From Bugulina stolonifera (lineage: Eukaryota > Bryozoa > Gymnolaemata > Cheilostomatida > Bugulidae), in NCBI GenBank assembly GCA_935421135.1, contig OW285194.1:8168376-8232375 (forward strand): DNA of 64,000 nt, given 5' to 3'. The first letter of the stretch is position 1. The number at the start of each line of letters is the position of its first letter. The notes under the pieces were generated by a model, which had not been told where the DNA came from, searched no databases, and saw only the letters and a list, made by a program, of their open reading frames with translations. Position numbers and translations under genes: made by a program. Below, piece by piece: positions 38,101 through 43,386 of this stretch.

Positions 38101-40116
38101 ATTATATATTTTAGACAAACTTCAATTAATAAAATATTCTGTGCATAGTTCGATGGAGCTGTAAATAGATTGAAATGTGTAGGGCAGTCAAGGAAGACCC
38201 AGCTGTAAATTTACATGTATGAAGTAAAGCTGTTTAATGTTTTTTTTTTTGAGTCATAATGTTTAGAACTGTATAGTTATTGTTGTTCAGGCCTCATAAT
38301 TTCGGAACACACTATATAAGTATTTTGTCAGCTTGTTTCTGAGCCTCACATCAACAACAAGCATTACACGTGTATTTATTTAATTTCTATCTCATAGAAT
38401 TTAATATTGCATCAATATAAAAAATATAAATATTGTTCAGCGTATTATAACGTTATAGTCTAGAACAAGATGTGCCTGAACTGGATCATGAAGCAGTCAT
38501 GGAGCATATGATGGAAAACGGAGTAAGTTATTAATTAGTAATTTATGTGTTGATAGCAAGGGAATTTATTTATGGGCAGCCAGGTACATTGCTCATATCT
38601 GCAGAAAAGCTCATTCGTGGCCAGGAAATAAATCCAAAATTCTATGGTGCTGAGTTGCCTAACACAGTGGACAAACCGGCAAATAACTACATCAGCTCGG
38701 TTTCCTTCACATACTTTTTATATCTGATTTTTTCACGCGATCAAACATGTCTCTATATTTTTAAATATTTGTAGGCGATGAGCGAGTTTAGACTGAAAAC
38801 ATATCCATACGGACATATCAATCCTCTTAGCTTAGACTGCATGTTTGTAGAAATATAGTAGGACCGAAATACGACTAGTTTGGTTTTAAGCAGCATATTA
38901 ACGATGACGCACTGATATTTTGACAGTATGAAGATGATCATCATGTAGGAGAAAGGCATATGGTTTCAATTTAAAAGTCTTATCAGACAGCCTACTAGTT
39001 AATCTCTAAAATTAGAAGTAGGGTTGTAAAAATAAAAAAAAGAGGATAGACATCAATCGGTTTCGGAGTTATCGTTTGTTGTCCTGCAGTTTTTATTAAT
39101 TACATCAAGGGAGAAAAATCCATGTAGCTTTGAGACAAGAGTTACTACAACTTACAATCAATCAGCCTAAGTAATTCTGAAAGATATTTATACATGTATA
39201 TACCTAGTCACTACATGTAAATGTTGTTTTTACCTCATATTCCTAATGAAAAGTTAATTTGTTTCATAATATGTTATTGTTGTTTGCCAACTTCTTTGCA
39301 TTTTTACATTATCATGTAGTTGTGTTTGGAAAAAAGGCATAATATAAGAAATACAGTAGTTACATTGTATTTATGAGTCATAACGCTTTGTACATTGCAG
39401 GCACATGAATTCTGTTTACCAGCAAGGATTCTCTACTTGGACAAGTTACCTATGACTGCAAATGCTAGAAAGGTAATTAAACTAGATGCATCTTCAAGCT
39501 GTTACTTTAGTTTGGTGTAACAACAAACAGTTTATCATCATTTTACCGTAATATATTGTGTTGTACTAATCTGAGTGCTTTCTGTAAGAAATGTAAACTC
39601 TGCCCATAAACGATAGCAATGAAGCGATTATCTAGCATAATTATGACTTTATAGTATTTGATGATGGTAATAATATTTTACAACTCATAGTTTGTTGGGT
39701 TAGAATAATTACTGGGAATCATGGTAGGCCAAAGTTGGTCAATGTCAGCACTGCCGCAAAACACAAATTAAAGTGGCATGATCAACTCCCATAAAGTTCA
39801 TGCTTATTGATTGTGGCGTGTGTGTGTGTTTTCAGGGTTTCCTTGGTGGTCATAATAGTTTTGGTCTCAGTCACTCGCTAGACAGAGTGGCAGAGGTCGG
39901 TAGAGACCACATAGCTCCCAGAAAAATATCCACACAATTATTACAGATCATTAACCTACACTTGTAGAAATACAACATTTGATATTTGATTAATTGTCTT
40001 TATTCCAGATGAACAGAGCAGAACTCAGACGACAGGTAAAGGCAAGAGTGGAAAAAGATCCAGATGCTGGACTAACATCCTGGTTTAAGAAGATGCTATC
40101 TGATATGAATGGATAA
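21676..40116 (+). CDS. Gene C: AMP-binding (ANL) enzyme, 14 exons, split by a Polinton
   Basis: Exons: 21676-21846, 22028-22162, 22461-22615, 22819-22999, 23644-23730, 23813-23976, 35775-35940, 36255-36368, 36864-37012, 37347-37494, 38036-38091, 38459-38522, 39401-39472, 40009-40116 (TAA). All exon lengths equal those of B and D, giving 589 residues with no stop or frameshift. Intron 6 is about 11.8 kb because the whole Polinton sits in it. Its donor and acceptor are intact, so correct splicing remains possible. Motifs: P-loop GSTGMPK (215-221; Met replaces the first Lys), YGMSE, KTGD, GRTSDGIRF, and A10 LPMTANARK with Arg at the usual Lys position. Exon 8 starts NLYGMSE where the others have TMYGMSE. 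The 5' half and intron 2 are closest to gene E; the 3' end and 3' flank are closest to gene D. The intron 9 donor (GTTAGA) is weaker than in the paralogues. Substrate unknown. Confidence 0.9.
23502..23621. repeat. 24-bp tandem repeat, five copies
   Basis: The unit CATACCCATGCATCTAATATGAGT minus its ends (core CCATGCATCTAATATG) repeats five times almost perfectly in intron 4 of gene C, about 20 bp before the exon 5 acceptor. Confidence 0.9.
24115..24215 (-). repeat. tRNA-derived SINE, reverse orientation
   Basis: On the minus strand there is an A-box-like TGGCCTAGTAGTTCGAG (24186-24203 region) followed by a B box GATTTGATTCC (24149-24159) at tRNA-like spacing. It lies in intron 6 of gene C, upstream of the Polinton. 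Confidence 0.55.
24546..24551. repeat. Polinton target-site duplication, left
   Basis: GTTGTG immediately precedes the AGTAGTATAG terminus. The same six bases follow the right terminus at 35635-35640. Six-base duplications are diagnostic of Polinton integration. Confidence 0.95.
24552..25205. repeat. Left terminal inverted repeat of the Polinton
   Basis: The 654-bp arm is the reverse complement of 34936-35634. The outer part contains two copies of an AACCAATCACA motif (about 24605-24650). The middle is a GC-rich (GCC/ACC)n triplet tract (about 24840-25030), whose length difference explains why the right arm is longer. The inner end is at 25205. Confidence 0.93.
25206..25835. repeat. Polinton non-coding segment with diverged direct repeats
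   Basis: No gene. An AT-rich stretch (about 25290-25560) has about two to three imperfect direct copies of a unit with AATAAACTTTTC, CAATAGAAT and GTGTTAA. The unit resembles a replication or regulatory repeat, but no function can be assigned. Confidence 0.6.
25836..26667. repeat. 31-bp minisatellite arranged as a large palindrome
   Basis: The left arm (25836-26320) repeats a 31-bp unit containing CGATGTGAATCCGAAGC. The right arm (26327-26667) repeats its reverse complement. The arms meet at TCCCGATGTG / CACATCGGGA with a 6-base spacer TCAATT (26321-26326). Copies differ mainly at AAGCCT/AAGCTT and GCACC/GCATC. Because 31 is not a multiple of 3 and the unit has no stop codons, long frames are open in all phases; these are not considered genes. 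It lies between the left TIR and the small + strand gene. Confidence 0.92.
26701..26740 (+). promoter_or_regulatory. TATA promoter of the Polinton + strand ORF
   Basis: TATAAAG at 26707-26713 with a TCAGCATTC initiator-like sequence about 25-30 bp downstream. It is placed about 70 bp before the ATG at 26777. Confidence 0.5.
26777..27037 (+). CDS. Small charged Polinton protein, unknown, 86 aa
   Basis: This is the only candidate gene on the plus strand of the element. It starts at the ATG at 26777, the first after a TATAAAG box (26707), and has an AATAAA at 27111-27116. The frame is open further upstream only because it runs into the minisatellite. The product is acidic in the N-terminal half (IIEEEEC), then basic and lysine-rich (KEARKKGKI), then Ser/Pro/Thr-rich at the C-terminus (SPSSPERA). 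A short coiled coil is possible. No recognised domain. It converges on the protease gene, with its poly(A) signal about 20 bp past the minus-strand AATAAA (27085-27090). It could be a regulator, or a first exon of a spliced product. Confidence 0.5.
   Translation: MDTDNIVQNQEELFAGLTDSQMDGIIEEEECSQKRKEEVDALKEARKKGKIIGVGSLARKDLSNMADSPSSPERASDRGETTTTHG
27085..27116. terminator. Convergent poly(A) signals
   Basis: AATAAA on the minus strand (27085-27090) serves the leftward gene set and AATAAA on the plus strand (27111-27116) serves the small rightward gene. Their close overlap fits compact convergent transcription. Confidence 0.45.
27248..27775 (-). CDS. PRO: Adenain-like cysteine protease, 175 aa
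   Basis: This is a virion maturation protease of the adenovirus type (peptidase family C5), expected to cleave capsid and core precursors during particle assembly. The catalytic triad can be read as His52 (GEHWISVF), Asp67 (EYFDSYG) and Cys109 (CGDYCILF), in the family order and spacing; the length is close to the usual roughly 200 aa. The residue position that usually carries the oxyanion-hole Gln, before the CG motif, appears to be Arg98 or a nearby Glu, but this alignment is by eye. The ATG lies 5 nt after the stop of the major capsid gene, so the two may share an mRNA. The frame is intact. Minus-strand AATAAA sits about 160 bp downstream. Confidence 0.88.
   Translation of the reverse strand: MDTFSISNILSDDKLSSTSFRGVMPRDHFLDSFSPSGSFVFNTQTSEKSGEHWISVFSNGKEIEYFDSYGLPPSIYPDVGKMLQQWGIPIVWNGECLREESTNVCGDYCILFCLLRARGWSMEGIITRLSRVEGRVRDHSIRALLQRLYYNKRNNTFPLTTHVNNIMLFSPFHFD
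27781..29127 (-). CDS. MCP: Major capsid protein (double jelly-roll, hexon-like), 448 aa
   Basis: The size, the place beside protease and minor capsid genes and the general sequence character match the Polinton major capsid protein, which folds as a double jelly-roll and forms hexon-like trimers of the capsid shell. Visible landmarks are an N-terminal FDLFATPPT stretch, a PGDNFMHSLF segment near residue 99, a SFYGRPRLSMF segment near residue 185, the HFHVIPAGHQSVRV region in the second half and a C-terminal YEEKDDIIYLN stretch. No signal peptide or membrane helix. A minus-strand TATA-like TATATAAT lies at 29213-29220, 86 bp before the ATG. The frame is complete, which argues for recent activity. 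Confidence 0.85.
   Translation of the reverse strand: MSVTHRAISLSKVSEDSPDTVDSSFDLFATPPTHTSVLRGEWVPLAPVTDSPDGTIEFNIPPADELYTDLSRSYLHTTVKVSKADGSVLPAEEQLKVVPGDNFMHSLFSSATVQLAGQDVEYEPNYGHRAYVENLLNYGKDAKSTYMKVGSGWMEDEGTGEDYDAIPPEVVEKRKKLIATSKEMSFYGRPRLSMFSQGRLIPPGVRSRLTLQRAIPQMALLAETDNPAGGAKISITKTELWIRRVQANPALQKAQMDVWVVQQESIKLPIDRIKTHFHVIPAGHQSVRVNFDQAGQKPNRVFVGLVNHTAKSGTYKQNPFKFGHNNLSSLELLIDGTPVTRRYEPNFASGKFAREFMNLFTVTNTSDADTGNEISPSKYKSCAALYAFDISGDLCDDNFHLLSNGSLSINLAFANQTQNTLGLFVYEEKDDIIYLNANHEVSMVAGMM
29213..29220 (-). promoter_or_regulatory. TATA box upstream of the capsid gene
   Basis: TATATAAT on the minus strand in the 105-bp gap between the core-like gene and the major capsid gene. Confidence 0.45.
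29233..29643 (-). CDS. Basic core/minor capsid-like protein, 136 aa
   Basis: The ATG at 29641-29643 is one base after the TAA of the penton-like gene (TAA-C-ATG); an in-frame GTG a few codons further up is not used here. The N-terminus is acidic and aromatic (YFPDESGEMYEDYY). The middle is glycine-rich and amphipathic (GIGSLFSGLARG, TIGKKLLTTGASVL) and the C-terminus is strongly basic with a nuclear-localisation look (PPAKRARV, KKKRKGRK). Short proteins of this build are commonly placed next to the penton gene in Polintons and adintoviruses and have been likened to adenovirus core or pX/pVI-type proteins. DNA binding or membrane interaction is an inference. Confidence 0.65.
   Translation of the reverse strand: MAPRIVPYFPDESGEMYEDYYANQVGEGMSVYRGKPIMTGNGIGSLFSGLARGVLPMLKNGAKTIGKKLLTTGASVLGDVIKGENFKSSAAKRFREAGGDLLGDVEDELREPPAKRARVSQKSTKKKRKGRKTVFD
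29645..30391 (-). CDS. Penton-like minor capsid protein (single jelly-roll), 248 aa
   Basis: The length, the order next to the major capsid gene and the C-terminal segment with VGDSLVPLLRTVPI and a closing beta-rich GKVVLTVRFRP stretch match the Polinton minor capsid (penton) protein. This protein is expected to sit at the capsid five-fold vertices. The N-terminus (FNVTLTSN) and the QWEVGLLDIQYPASW segment are typical of a beta-sandwich. A minus-strand TATAAATT at 30426-30433, 35 bp before the ATG, gives a very short leader. The stop abuts the next ATG with one base between, suggesting a shared transcript. Confidence 0.82.
   Translation of the reverse strand: MAFNVTLTSNVRIGGSDTNTNAHFITKLAKTLKLHSSQWEVGLLDIQYPASWRNVEDGYVVVTNTKDGVKRKCEIRSGRYASMGELLSEINRILINYDLEKVVSFYYDSLRNETFLMLREQEHSVMMSRDVAWVLGFEPDVEYAAEINRSQNPPDINAGFTSLYVYSSVVSPRHVGDSLVPLLRTVPITESERNSTVFFEFSNVQYSPVSNTSTDLIEVDIRRDDGERVSFRSGKVVLTVRFRPRGEK
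30426..30433 (-). promoter_or_regulatory. TATA box of the penton-like gene
   Basis: TATAAATT on the minus strand between the integrase stop (30446) and the penton-like ATG (30391). Confidence 0.6.
30446..31516 (-). CDS. INT: Polinton integrase with chromodomain, 356 aa
   Basis: This is a retroviral-type (rve) DDE integrase that inserts the element and creates the 6-bp duplication. The catalytic residues are Asp77 (LQADLVD), Asp137 (QTDKGKEF) and Glu172 (ALVERFNRTL), with the classic 35-residue spacing between the last two. The C-terminal 40 residues (from FRVEKVIRKR, with FVKWSGYP and NSWID) form a chromodomain, which in related integrases can guide insertion to marked chromatin. The start overlaps the end of the preceding 189-aa gene by 13 bp. 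All catalytic residues are present and the frame is intact. Confidence 0.95.
   Translation of the reverse strand: MDDIDEGLRDIYFSPPQPPSFGGKRKLVLASPPGINENDVEKWLRSQDAYTLHRPIRMKFTRRKTFVSGIGEQLQADLVDVRAHKDSNDGVTFLLTCIDAFSRKAWVFPLHSKSGLEVSNALISLFENESFRQIQTDKGKEFLNRRVSEVLKKYGVSHFTSENEIIKAALVERFNRTLRGKIHRLLTYRGDGRYLEDVEDLVQGYNNSFNRSIGMKPIEVDYDNQEEVWVRLNEFSPKRWLKKTRVKYSPGDHVRISMARSSFERGFTPNWSTEIFTIKAVKAHTSPPVYTLEDLNKEGVDGTFYAQELQHVNLPEIFRVEKVIRKRRRRGKEESFVKWSGYPSSFNSWIDSSQFV
31504..32073 (-). CDS. Polinton protein of unknown function, 189 aa
   Basis: The ATG at 32071-32073 follows the stop of the upstream gene by one base (TGA-A-ATG); a longer frame would need a GTG start. The N-terminus (SLKFSKKYLLMDKHTYE) resembles a short conserved segment common to proteins at this place in other Polintons, as I recall it. 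The middle is helical and probably coiled (YSQLEQHAHKMNKFLKEL, then EEEAQERGREKKRDDEKRR). The C-terminus is basic, Ser/Arg/Pro-rich and likely disordered. A structural or DNA-associated virion protein is plausible; no enzyme motif is seen. Confidence 0.65.
   Translation of the reverse strand: MSLKFSKKYLLMDKHTYESMNSRNNKKEGEHLPSLSTNGDLLLAEKSRKDVISNLKNSDTDIYSQLEQHAHKMNKFLKELERSRHPQQELYNTLEGINTRFNEMHTWRQREEEAQERGREKKRDDEKRRSGSRSPLPHPYRRETKPERSEAGARWSGKGDNRSPIKTRSRRKLPKTPLASDSKTERWMI
32075..32440 (-). CDS. Small Polinton protein with Gly-rich hydrophobic tail, 121 aa
   Basis: I chose the first ATG at 32438-32440; the frame is open for 11 more codons, but they begin at TTG. The middle is helical and basic (LRRHRRAIEDLT, VRQKKLILQ). 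The C-terminus is a hydrophobic, glycine-rich segment (GGFLGLLLKPLASLLGG) ending in Arg. Small proteins ending in a GGFL...LLGG-type tail are frequent in Polintons and may be membrane-active or virion components. A TATAAG overlapping the ATPase stop codon (32509-32514) could be its promoter. Confidence 0.65.
   Translation of the reverse strand: MRYINSPEYSPRLRRNALSIYALTKASATIRDSTIAEANKDLILALVECARNVLLGNIHLTTAQLNSLRRHRRAIEDLTNSRTSVRQKKLILQRGGFLGLLLKPLASLLGGVLGGLGGGRR
32506..33165 (-). CDS. ATP: FtsK/HerA-type genome-packaging ATPase, 219 aa
   Basis: Walker A is GPTGSGKT (residues 21-28) and Walker B is WLIIDDLM (88-95). A conserved polar segment follows with FFLLQNLFPKDN, in the place of the sensor/arginine region. 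This is the A32-like packaging ATPase of Polintons, virophages and related viruses, which pumps DNA into the capsid. The length is normal for the family. The 5' end overlaps the 3' end of the membrane-protein gene by 98 bp in another frame. The C-terminal codons overlap a TATAAG that may drive the next gene. Confidence 0.93.
   Translation of the reverse strand: MRPHQEIDLRLQSPFTALVCGPTGSGKTELLFSLIKRVDEIASPTPVEIIYCYGVWQRRFEDYKDKVRFHSGLIDVEMDIERDGKNRWLIIDDLMGEVGGKETTNAIFTKFSHHLNISVFFLLQNLFPKDNRTVSINSQYFFLFKNPRDGMSVTNLAKQAFPQSTRAVQEAFSDATRKPHSFLFLNLRQETPEWARLIGNFASEHSPMTVYIPNTLEYK
33068..33475 (-). CDS. Predicted single-pass membrane protein, 135 aa
   Basis: The ATG is at 33473-33475, 40 bp after the upstream gene. 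The N-terminal 45 residues are acidic, followed by a basic patch (SNKRKK) and a hydrophobic helix (FTFYIIIILFILSC, about residues 47-60). The rest is polar and Ser/Thr-rich. The last 98 bp overlap the ATPase gene in another frame, and that part may not be truly coded or conserved. No known domain. A membrane component of the particle or of egress is an inference from topology only. Confidence 0.55.
   Translation of the reverse strand: MSKQEVVCRNENYEDVADGLLDEVVAISAEEGREQIGERSNKRKKFTFYIIIILFILSCSSLSPSVYTYLSDREPPNGKDKGVLRQGHFLKTNTTLLATQLDQHASTPRNRSSLAESLHSSSLWSNREWKNGTTI
33513..33520 (-). promoter_or_regulatory. AATAAAAG overlapping a stop codon
   Basis: On the minus strand AATAAAAG covers the TAA of the 443-aa gene. 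It can be read as that gene's poly(A) signal or as a weak TATA box for the membrane-protein gene that starts 38 bp on. Confidence 0.35.
33516..34847 (-). CDS. Polinton protein of unknown function, coiled coil, 443 aa
   Basis: This is the first gene inside the right TIR and the second largest of the element. Residues 1-190 appear globular, with aromatic stretches (SPWMWYWVDRLAHNS, AELSTWCRVEVEKII). Residues about 218-310 contain a tandem duplication of a roughly 45-residue unit marked by SKNGLE(V/E)IRSPSPG and ETSTGE; the matching DNA repeat lies at about 33940-34195. Residues about 318-412 are a long charged coiled coil with EKKLTEERMEKERLMMEIE. I recognise no polymerase, helicase, nuclease or primase motif. 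A minus-strand TATAAAAG at 34901-34908 precedes it. It could be a structural, terminal-protein-like or regulatory factor; nothing decides between these. Confidence 0.7.
   Translation of the reverse strand: MSLLTKGAAGRYVLLKEVLPKSVWDYMIKSNIEETNSPWMWYWVDRLAHNSLVVELAIYFRTLSLSMNIPFKIGEEKLRKMALCYEDLTGARSRFSSMVETKNASVSSPLLLLRNAELSTWCRVEVEKIIEDRNWDETGVGAEATFNTHFLLYLDNEPGGEGSKNELYHRVLNILKDGARRCRFEDGKEKSRAKRSYNEESIPGLILSRGNTLYAGRLFGELDPSKNGLEVIRSPSPGDARLEVRETSTGETNQVMIEEVEMCDIGEVDSSKNGLEEIRSPSPGEARVEVRETSTGENNRIMIEEQTHVETKEEVEMCDKREQEIRKIEQELALKKVELAGALGWKEALEMQQRIDARKERRTNRIAFLEKKLTEERMEKERLMMEIERLQKEEEEEEKMDSVSIIDHIIPHLANKLDDNDAKAEGEDSKLPQWVPTGESNDE
34901..34908 (-). promoter_or_regulatory. TATA box of the 443-aa gene
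   Basis: TATAAAAG on the minus strand, 54 bp before the ATG and just inside the right TIR. It is the best TATA match in the element. Confidence 0.6.
34936..35634. repeat. Right terminal inverted repeat of the Polinton
   Basis: Reverse complement of the left arm, with a longer (GGC/GGT)n triplet tract (about 35125-35345) and a few substitutions, for example CGATCGG against the left arm's complement of CCAATCG. It ends CTATACTACT at 35634. Confidence 0.93.
35635..35640. repeat. Polinton target-site duplication, right
   Basis: GTTGTG, identical to 24546-24551. Confidence 0.95.
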
Positions 40117-40889
40117 ATTTGATTACTAGTCTTGGACTGACAAGGCATAGTTATTTTTCAAATTACATGTATTTGTAGGCCTAGACTAAATGCTGAATTT
40201 ATCTAATAGCAAAAATAGTTTGATCAACAATTTAGCAATAAAATTGAAAGCTAAAACGCTTTACATTGTATGCGAAAGAATACACATTTGCTTACAGTGT
40301 AAATATAGTCATTCATGAAAAATCACAAAGAAATAACTTCAGCACCAGAAGCAGTGTCTTGTTTCTTAGTTTGCATTTTGGTAGCCAACGCCGCAAGAAG
40401 AAAATGATTAAATCTCAGCCCATCGCAATACATGTAAATTTCAGGCTAACATTATTGCAACAGATAGACCGCATCTGCTATCATTAATGTGAAGGACATC
40501 ATACATCATGCTTGACCACTTATATTCGCTTGTCTATTTTATTTCAAACATCAAGGAAGTGCAATTAGCAAGAAAGCTTCTCATTTATTTCAGGGTATAC
40601 TACAATGATAAGACAATTTCTTCATATTTTCTAAAAACCCCCATGAGTGAATAGAGGTAGTGGTTGTCCGATTTTCCAGTATTTTTCCAAAATACACATA
40701 ACTACTTATGGTAAAACAATATTAGTGCCGCGAGAGAAATGAATAACCAAATTTAGTATAAATGGTTTCCAATTATATTTTTCTGCTCATACAAGAGGGG
40801 AAAACTCAGGAAGACTACCCAGTCTTTGGTGCTACTCCCACTTTAATATCTCCTACAAATTAGAGAATATGAGAATTAGGTAATAATGT

Positions 40890-41880
40890 AATGTTTTTGA
40901 GTGCTATTGCATACGAGAGCCGAGGGCTACAAGTATGGGAAGGGCTTGGACGGTGGTAGAGGCCGACCAAGTGTACCTTCTGCTCATTACATAAAAGAGT
41001 GAACAGTTATGGGTGCTCTTTGTAGTGTAGATTATATCAGACGTAGGCCGATGCCGAGACACATTGGAGCTCAGGACTGACGTAGGTCATGTAGAGTTTA
41101 TACTCCAAGGGAGTGCAGAGAAAGAATGTCTAACCTCGAGAGCCTAAGATCGACGCTAGGTTCATTAGAACCCGGAATCGGCCTAAGTCTAAGGGGTGGA
41201 TAAAGATGTGCTTAGCCTAGGATGAGGTGAGCTCGAGCCGTACTGAATCCGAAGGATTCTCAGGTGGAGTTACCCGCCTAAAGAGTAAGCCTCTGTAGGT
41301 TGAGTTAGGAGATGTTGCTTTATTCAAGCGCAATCAACAACTGAATTACAACACAAAATGCACTGCCTTTTATACATAACAAAATTCCGGCCAAAAGAGC
41401 CCGACATGGTATCGGCTCCGACATGGGGTCGGTTCCGAAACTGATGCAACAATATGGCTGGTTCCGCCCGACTCGGCCACATAAAAGGTCGGCCTTGGCA
41501 CAAAATGTGCTTACAATAAGGAGAAACATGTTGTATATAATTATGAGCTTAATCTATAAGGTCGGCCATGAAGTTAAAATGGCAAAAAGACTCTAACAAT
41601 TCACAATCAAGCAAGAGTAGACAATTATTAAATAGGTATATAAATGTGAGAAATTAAACCAAGTTGCAATAGAACGTAATCCCAAAGCTTGATTGCTAGT
41701 ACATATATATATATATATAAGACACGCAGTATATAAGATAATAATGAATGCATGGATGAATATAGATAATAATGTCATGCATGGATAAGAGTATGTATAG
41801 TAATTTAATGTCAGCTATCATAATGTCTGTGCATGGCTGGCCTAGGTGCCATAACCACGGAGGCTGTTTCACCATAATAA
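40890..41880 (-). repeat. Solo-LTR-like element, minus orientation
   Basis: About 990 bp closely match, in reverse complement, 60559-61548. On the minus strand there is a TATAAAAG (41367-41374) followed about 45 bp later by AATAAA (41319-41324), the promoter and poly(A) pair expected of an LTR. No internal retroelement genes adjoin it. The boundaries are those of the shared block and may be off by some bases. Confidence 0.65.
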
Positions 41881-42012
41881 TATGTGTGACAAACATTTTT
41901 ATATTAGAACCACTGTTTACCCAAAAATACATAACATTTTAGATATTGACAGAGAAATCAGGGAGACAAATAGAAATTTCTCAAACATTTTCTGCAAGCA
42001 CCGTGTAGTACA

Positions 42013-42191
42013 CAACATTTAATAAATTTAATAATGTAGTTATATCTACATTTCTGTTTAGATCAGTGGATCAGTGGAACAAATGAGGTGGGTACACGGC
42101 GTGTACCCACCTCATTTGTTCCACTTCGAACACTGGCTCAATACCACTGATCTAAATAGAAATGTAGATAACTACTACATTTATTAAATGT
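42013..42191. mobile_element. Fold-back MITE
   Basis: Nearly the whole segment is one inverted repeat. The perfect inner stem is 24 bp (42074-42097 and 42101-42124) with a 3-base loop. The outer arms (ACATTTAATAAA / TTTATTAAATGT) are imperfect. No coding capacity. Confidence 0.7.
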
Positions 42192-42877
42192 TTGTTTATA
42201 CACAGAGAACAGGATTAGGAGTTAATAAAAAATATTTGTTGTACAAACATCCTATCGATGTGCTACTTCTTTGAATATAGCCCTGGATAGGGGTAAAAGC
42301 TGTGTCATAAGTATCCATACCATATTACTTGCACATGTATTTACAGTATTGCAGATTGCCATAGCAACCTCTGGTAACTGGTAATGCTATAATTAACAAA
42401 CACTGGCTGGTGCTAATCTCTTCCCCATTAATCATATGGATATCACGAAAACGTGGCTGATAGAAATTTTTTATGAAAAAGTTTCTACTGCTAGCTATTA
42501 GGAGCTGGTCACTCAAGCATAAATATTATTGAAGTATCGACTATCAGATCTATGAAAGACTTACTGGTATGCCAGTTACTTCAATAGTAACTTTCAACAG
42601 TCCCAGTTGGTAGCATATTTACAGAGGTAGGGACGACAACCTAGCAGGTTAGTGTAATCTTACTCTCTATCTGTTGTGTACTGTATATGACATACAGTCA
42701 TACGCAAAGTGTGCACTTGGTAAAAACTCCTTGAATTTGCTTGTACTGCCGACAAAGATCAGCTAGCCATCTACTTGACAAATTTTACAAATCTTTTCCT
42801 GATACATGCGACCCATCCATACTTCCTACTATCAACCTGACCACTATGTCTGCTCAACAGAAACCATAATACACGTA

Positions 42878-43108
42878 GTTCCCGAATGTATGGGCGTAGT
42901 TCCTGAATGTATGGGCGTAGTTCCTGAATGTATGGGCGTAGTTCCTGAATGTATGGGCGTAGTTCCTGAATGTATGGGCGTAGTTCCTGAATGTATGGGA
43001 GTAGTTCCTGAATGTATGGGCGTAGTTCCTGAATGTATGGGCGTAGTTCCTGAATGTATGGGCGTAGTTCCTGAATGTATGAGCGTAGTTCCTGAATGTA
43101 TGGGCGTC
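42878..43108. repeat. 21-bp minisatellite upstream of gene D
   Basis: About eleven copies of a 21-bp unit containing GTAGTTCCTGAATGTATGGG, nearly identical. Its length is a multiple of three with no stops, so it is open in both strands as a 7-residue repeat. Homologous DNA before genes B and E lacks the array, so it expanded in this copy only. Confidence 0.92.
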
Positions 43109-43239
43109 TGAATTTACATGCACAAGTAGTTAGAATTGCTACTATTTCTTAATTAATTGGAACAGTAGGGTAGGCTAAATGAGATTAATATAACACCTTA
43201 TAATTGTGCATGCACATTGGCAGGCTGTTAGGAAAGGGT

Positions 43240-43310
43240 TTAAACTAGTCTTTGAGCAAAGCATTCAAAGGCTTTCTCAAAGGGAATAATATGACTCCTA
43301 CAGGGCTTCT
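43240..43310 (+). promoter_or_regulatory. Conserved upstream block of gene D
   Basis: Starts at TTTAAACTAGTCTTTGAG and ends at GACTCCTACAGGGCTTC. It matches blocks before genes B and E. The TTAA at 43240-43243 is the unfilled version of the transposon site upstream of gene B. Confidence 0.45.
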
Positions 43311-43386
43311 CCATAGCCTAAAGTTGGTTATTTATTGTCTACCATGTTTTTCCAATACTCTCATTTTAGTGTATTCCAGAGAAGAT

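Larger units (their letters stand above)
40117..43386. other. Intergenic between genes C and D
   Basis: The first roughly 250 bp closely resemble the 3' flank of gene D (55994 onward). Then come an inverted solo-LTR-like element, a fold-back MITE and a 21-bp minisatellite, listed separately. The last 150 bp contain the conserved upstream block also seen before B and E. No further gene. Confidence 0.6.

Noticed and set aside
42806..43123. Open frames on both strands over the 21-bp repeat
   Set aside because: The unit length is a multiple of three and stop-free; no splice or family support. Kept only as a repeat finding.
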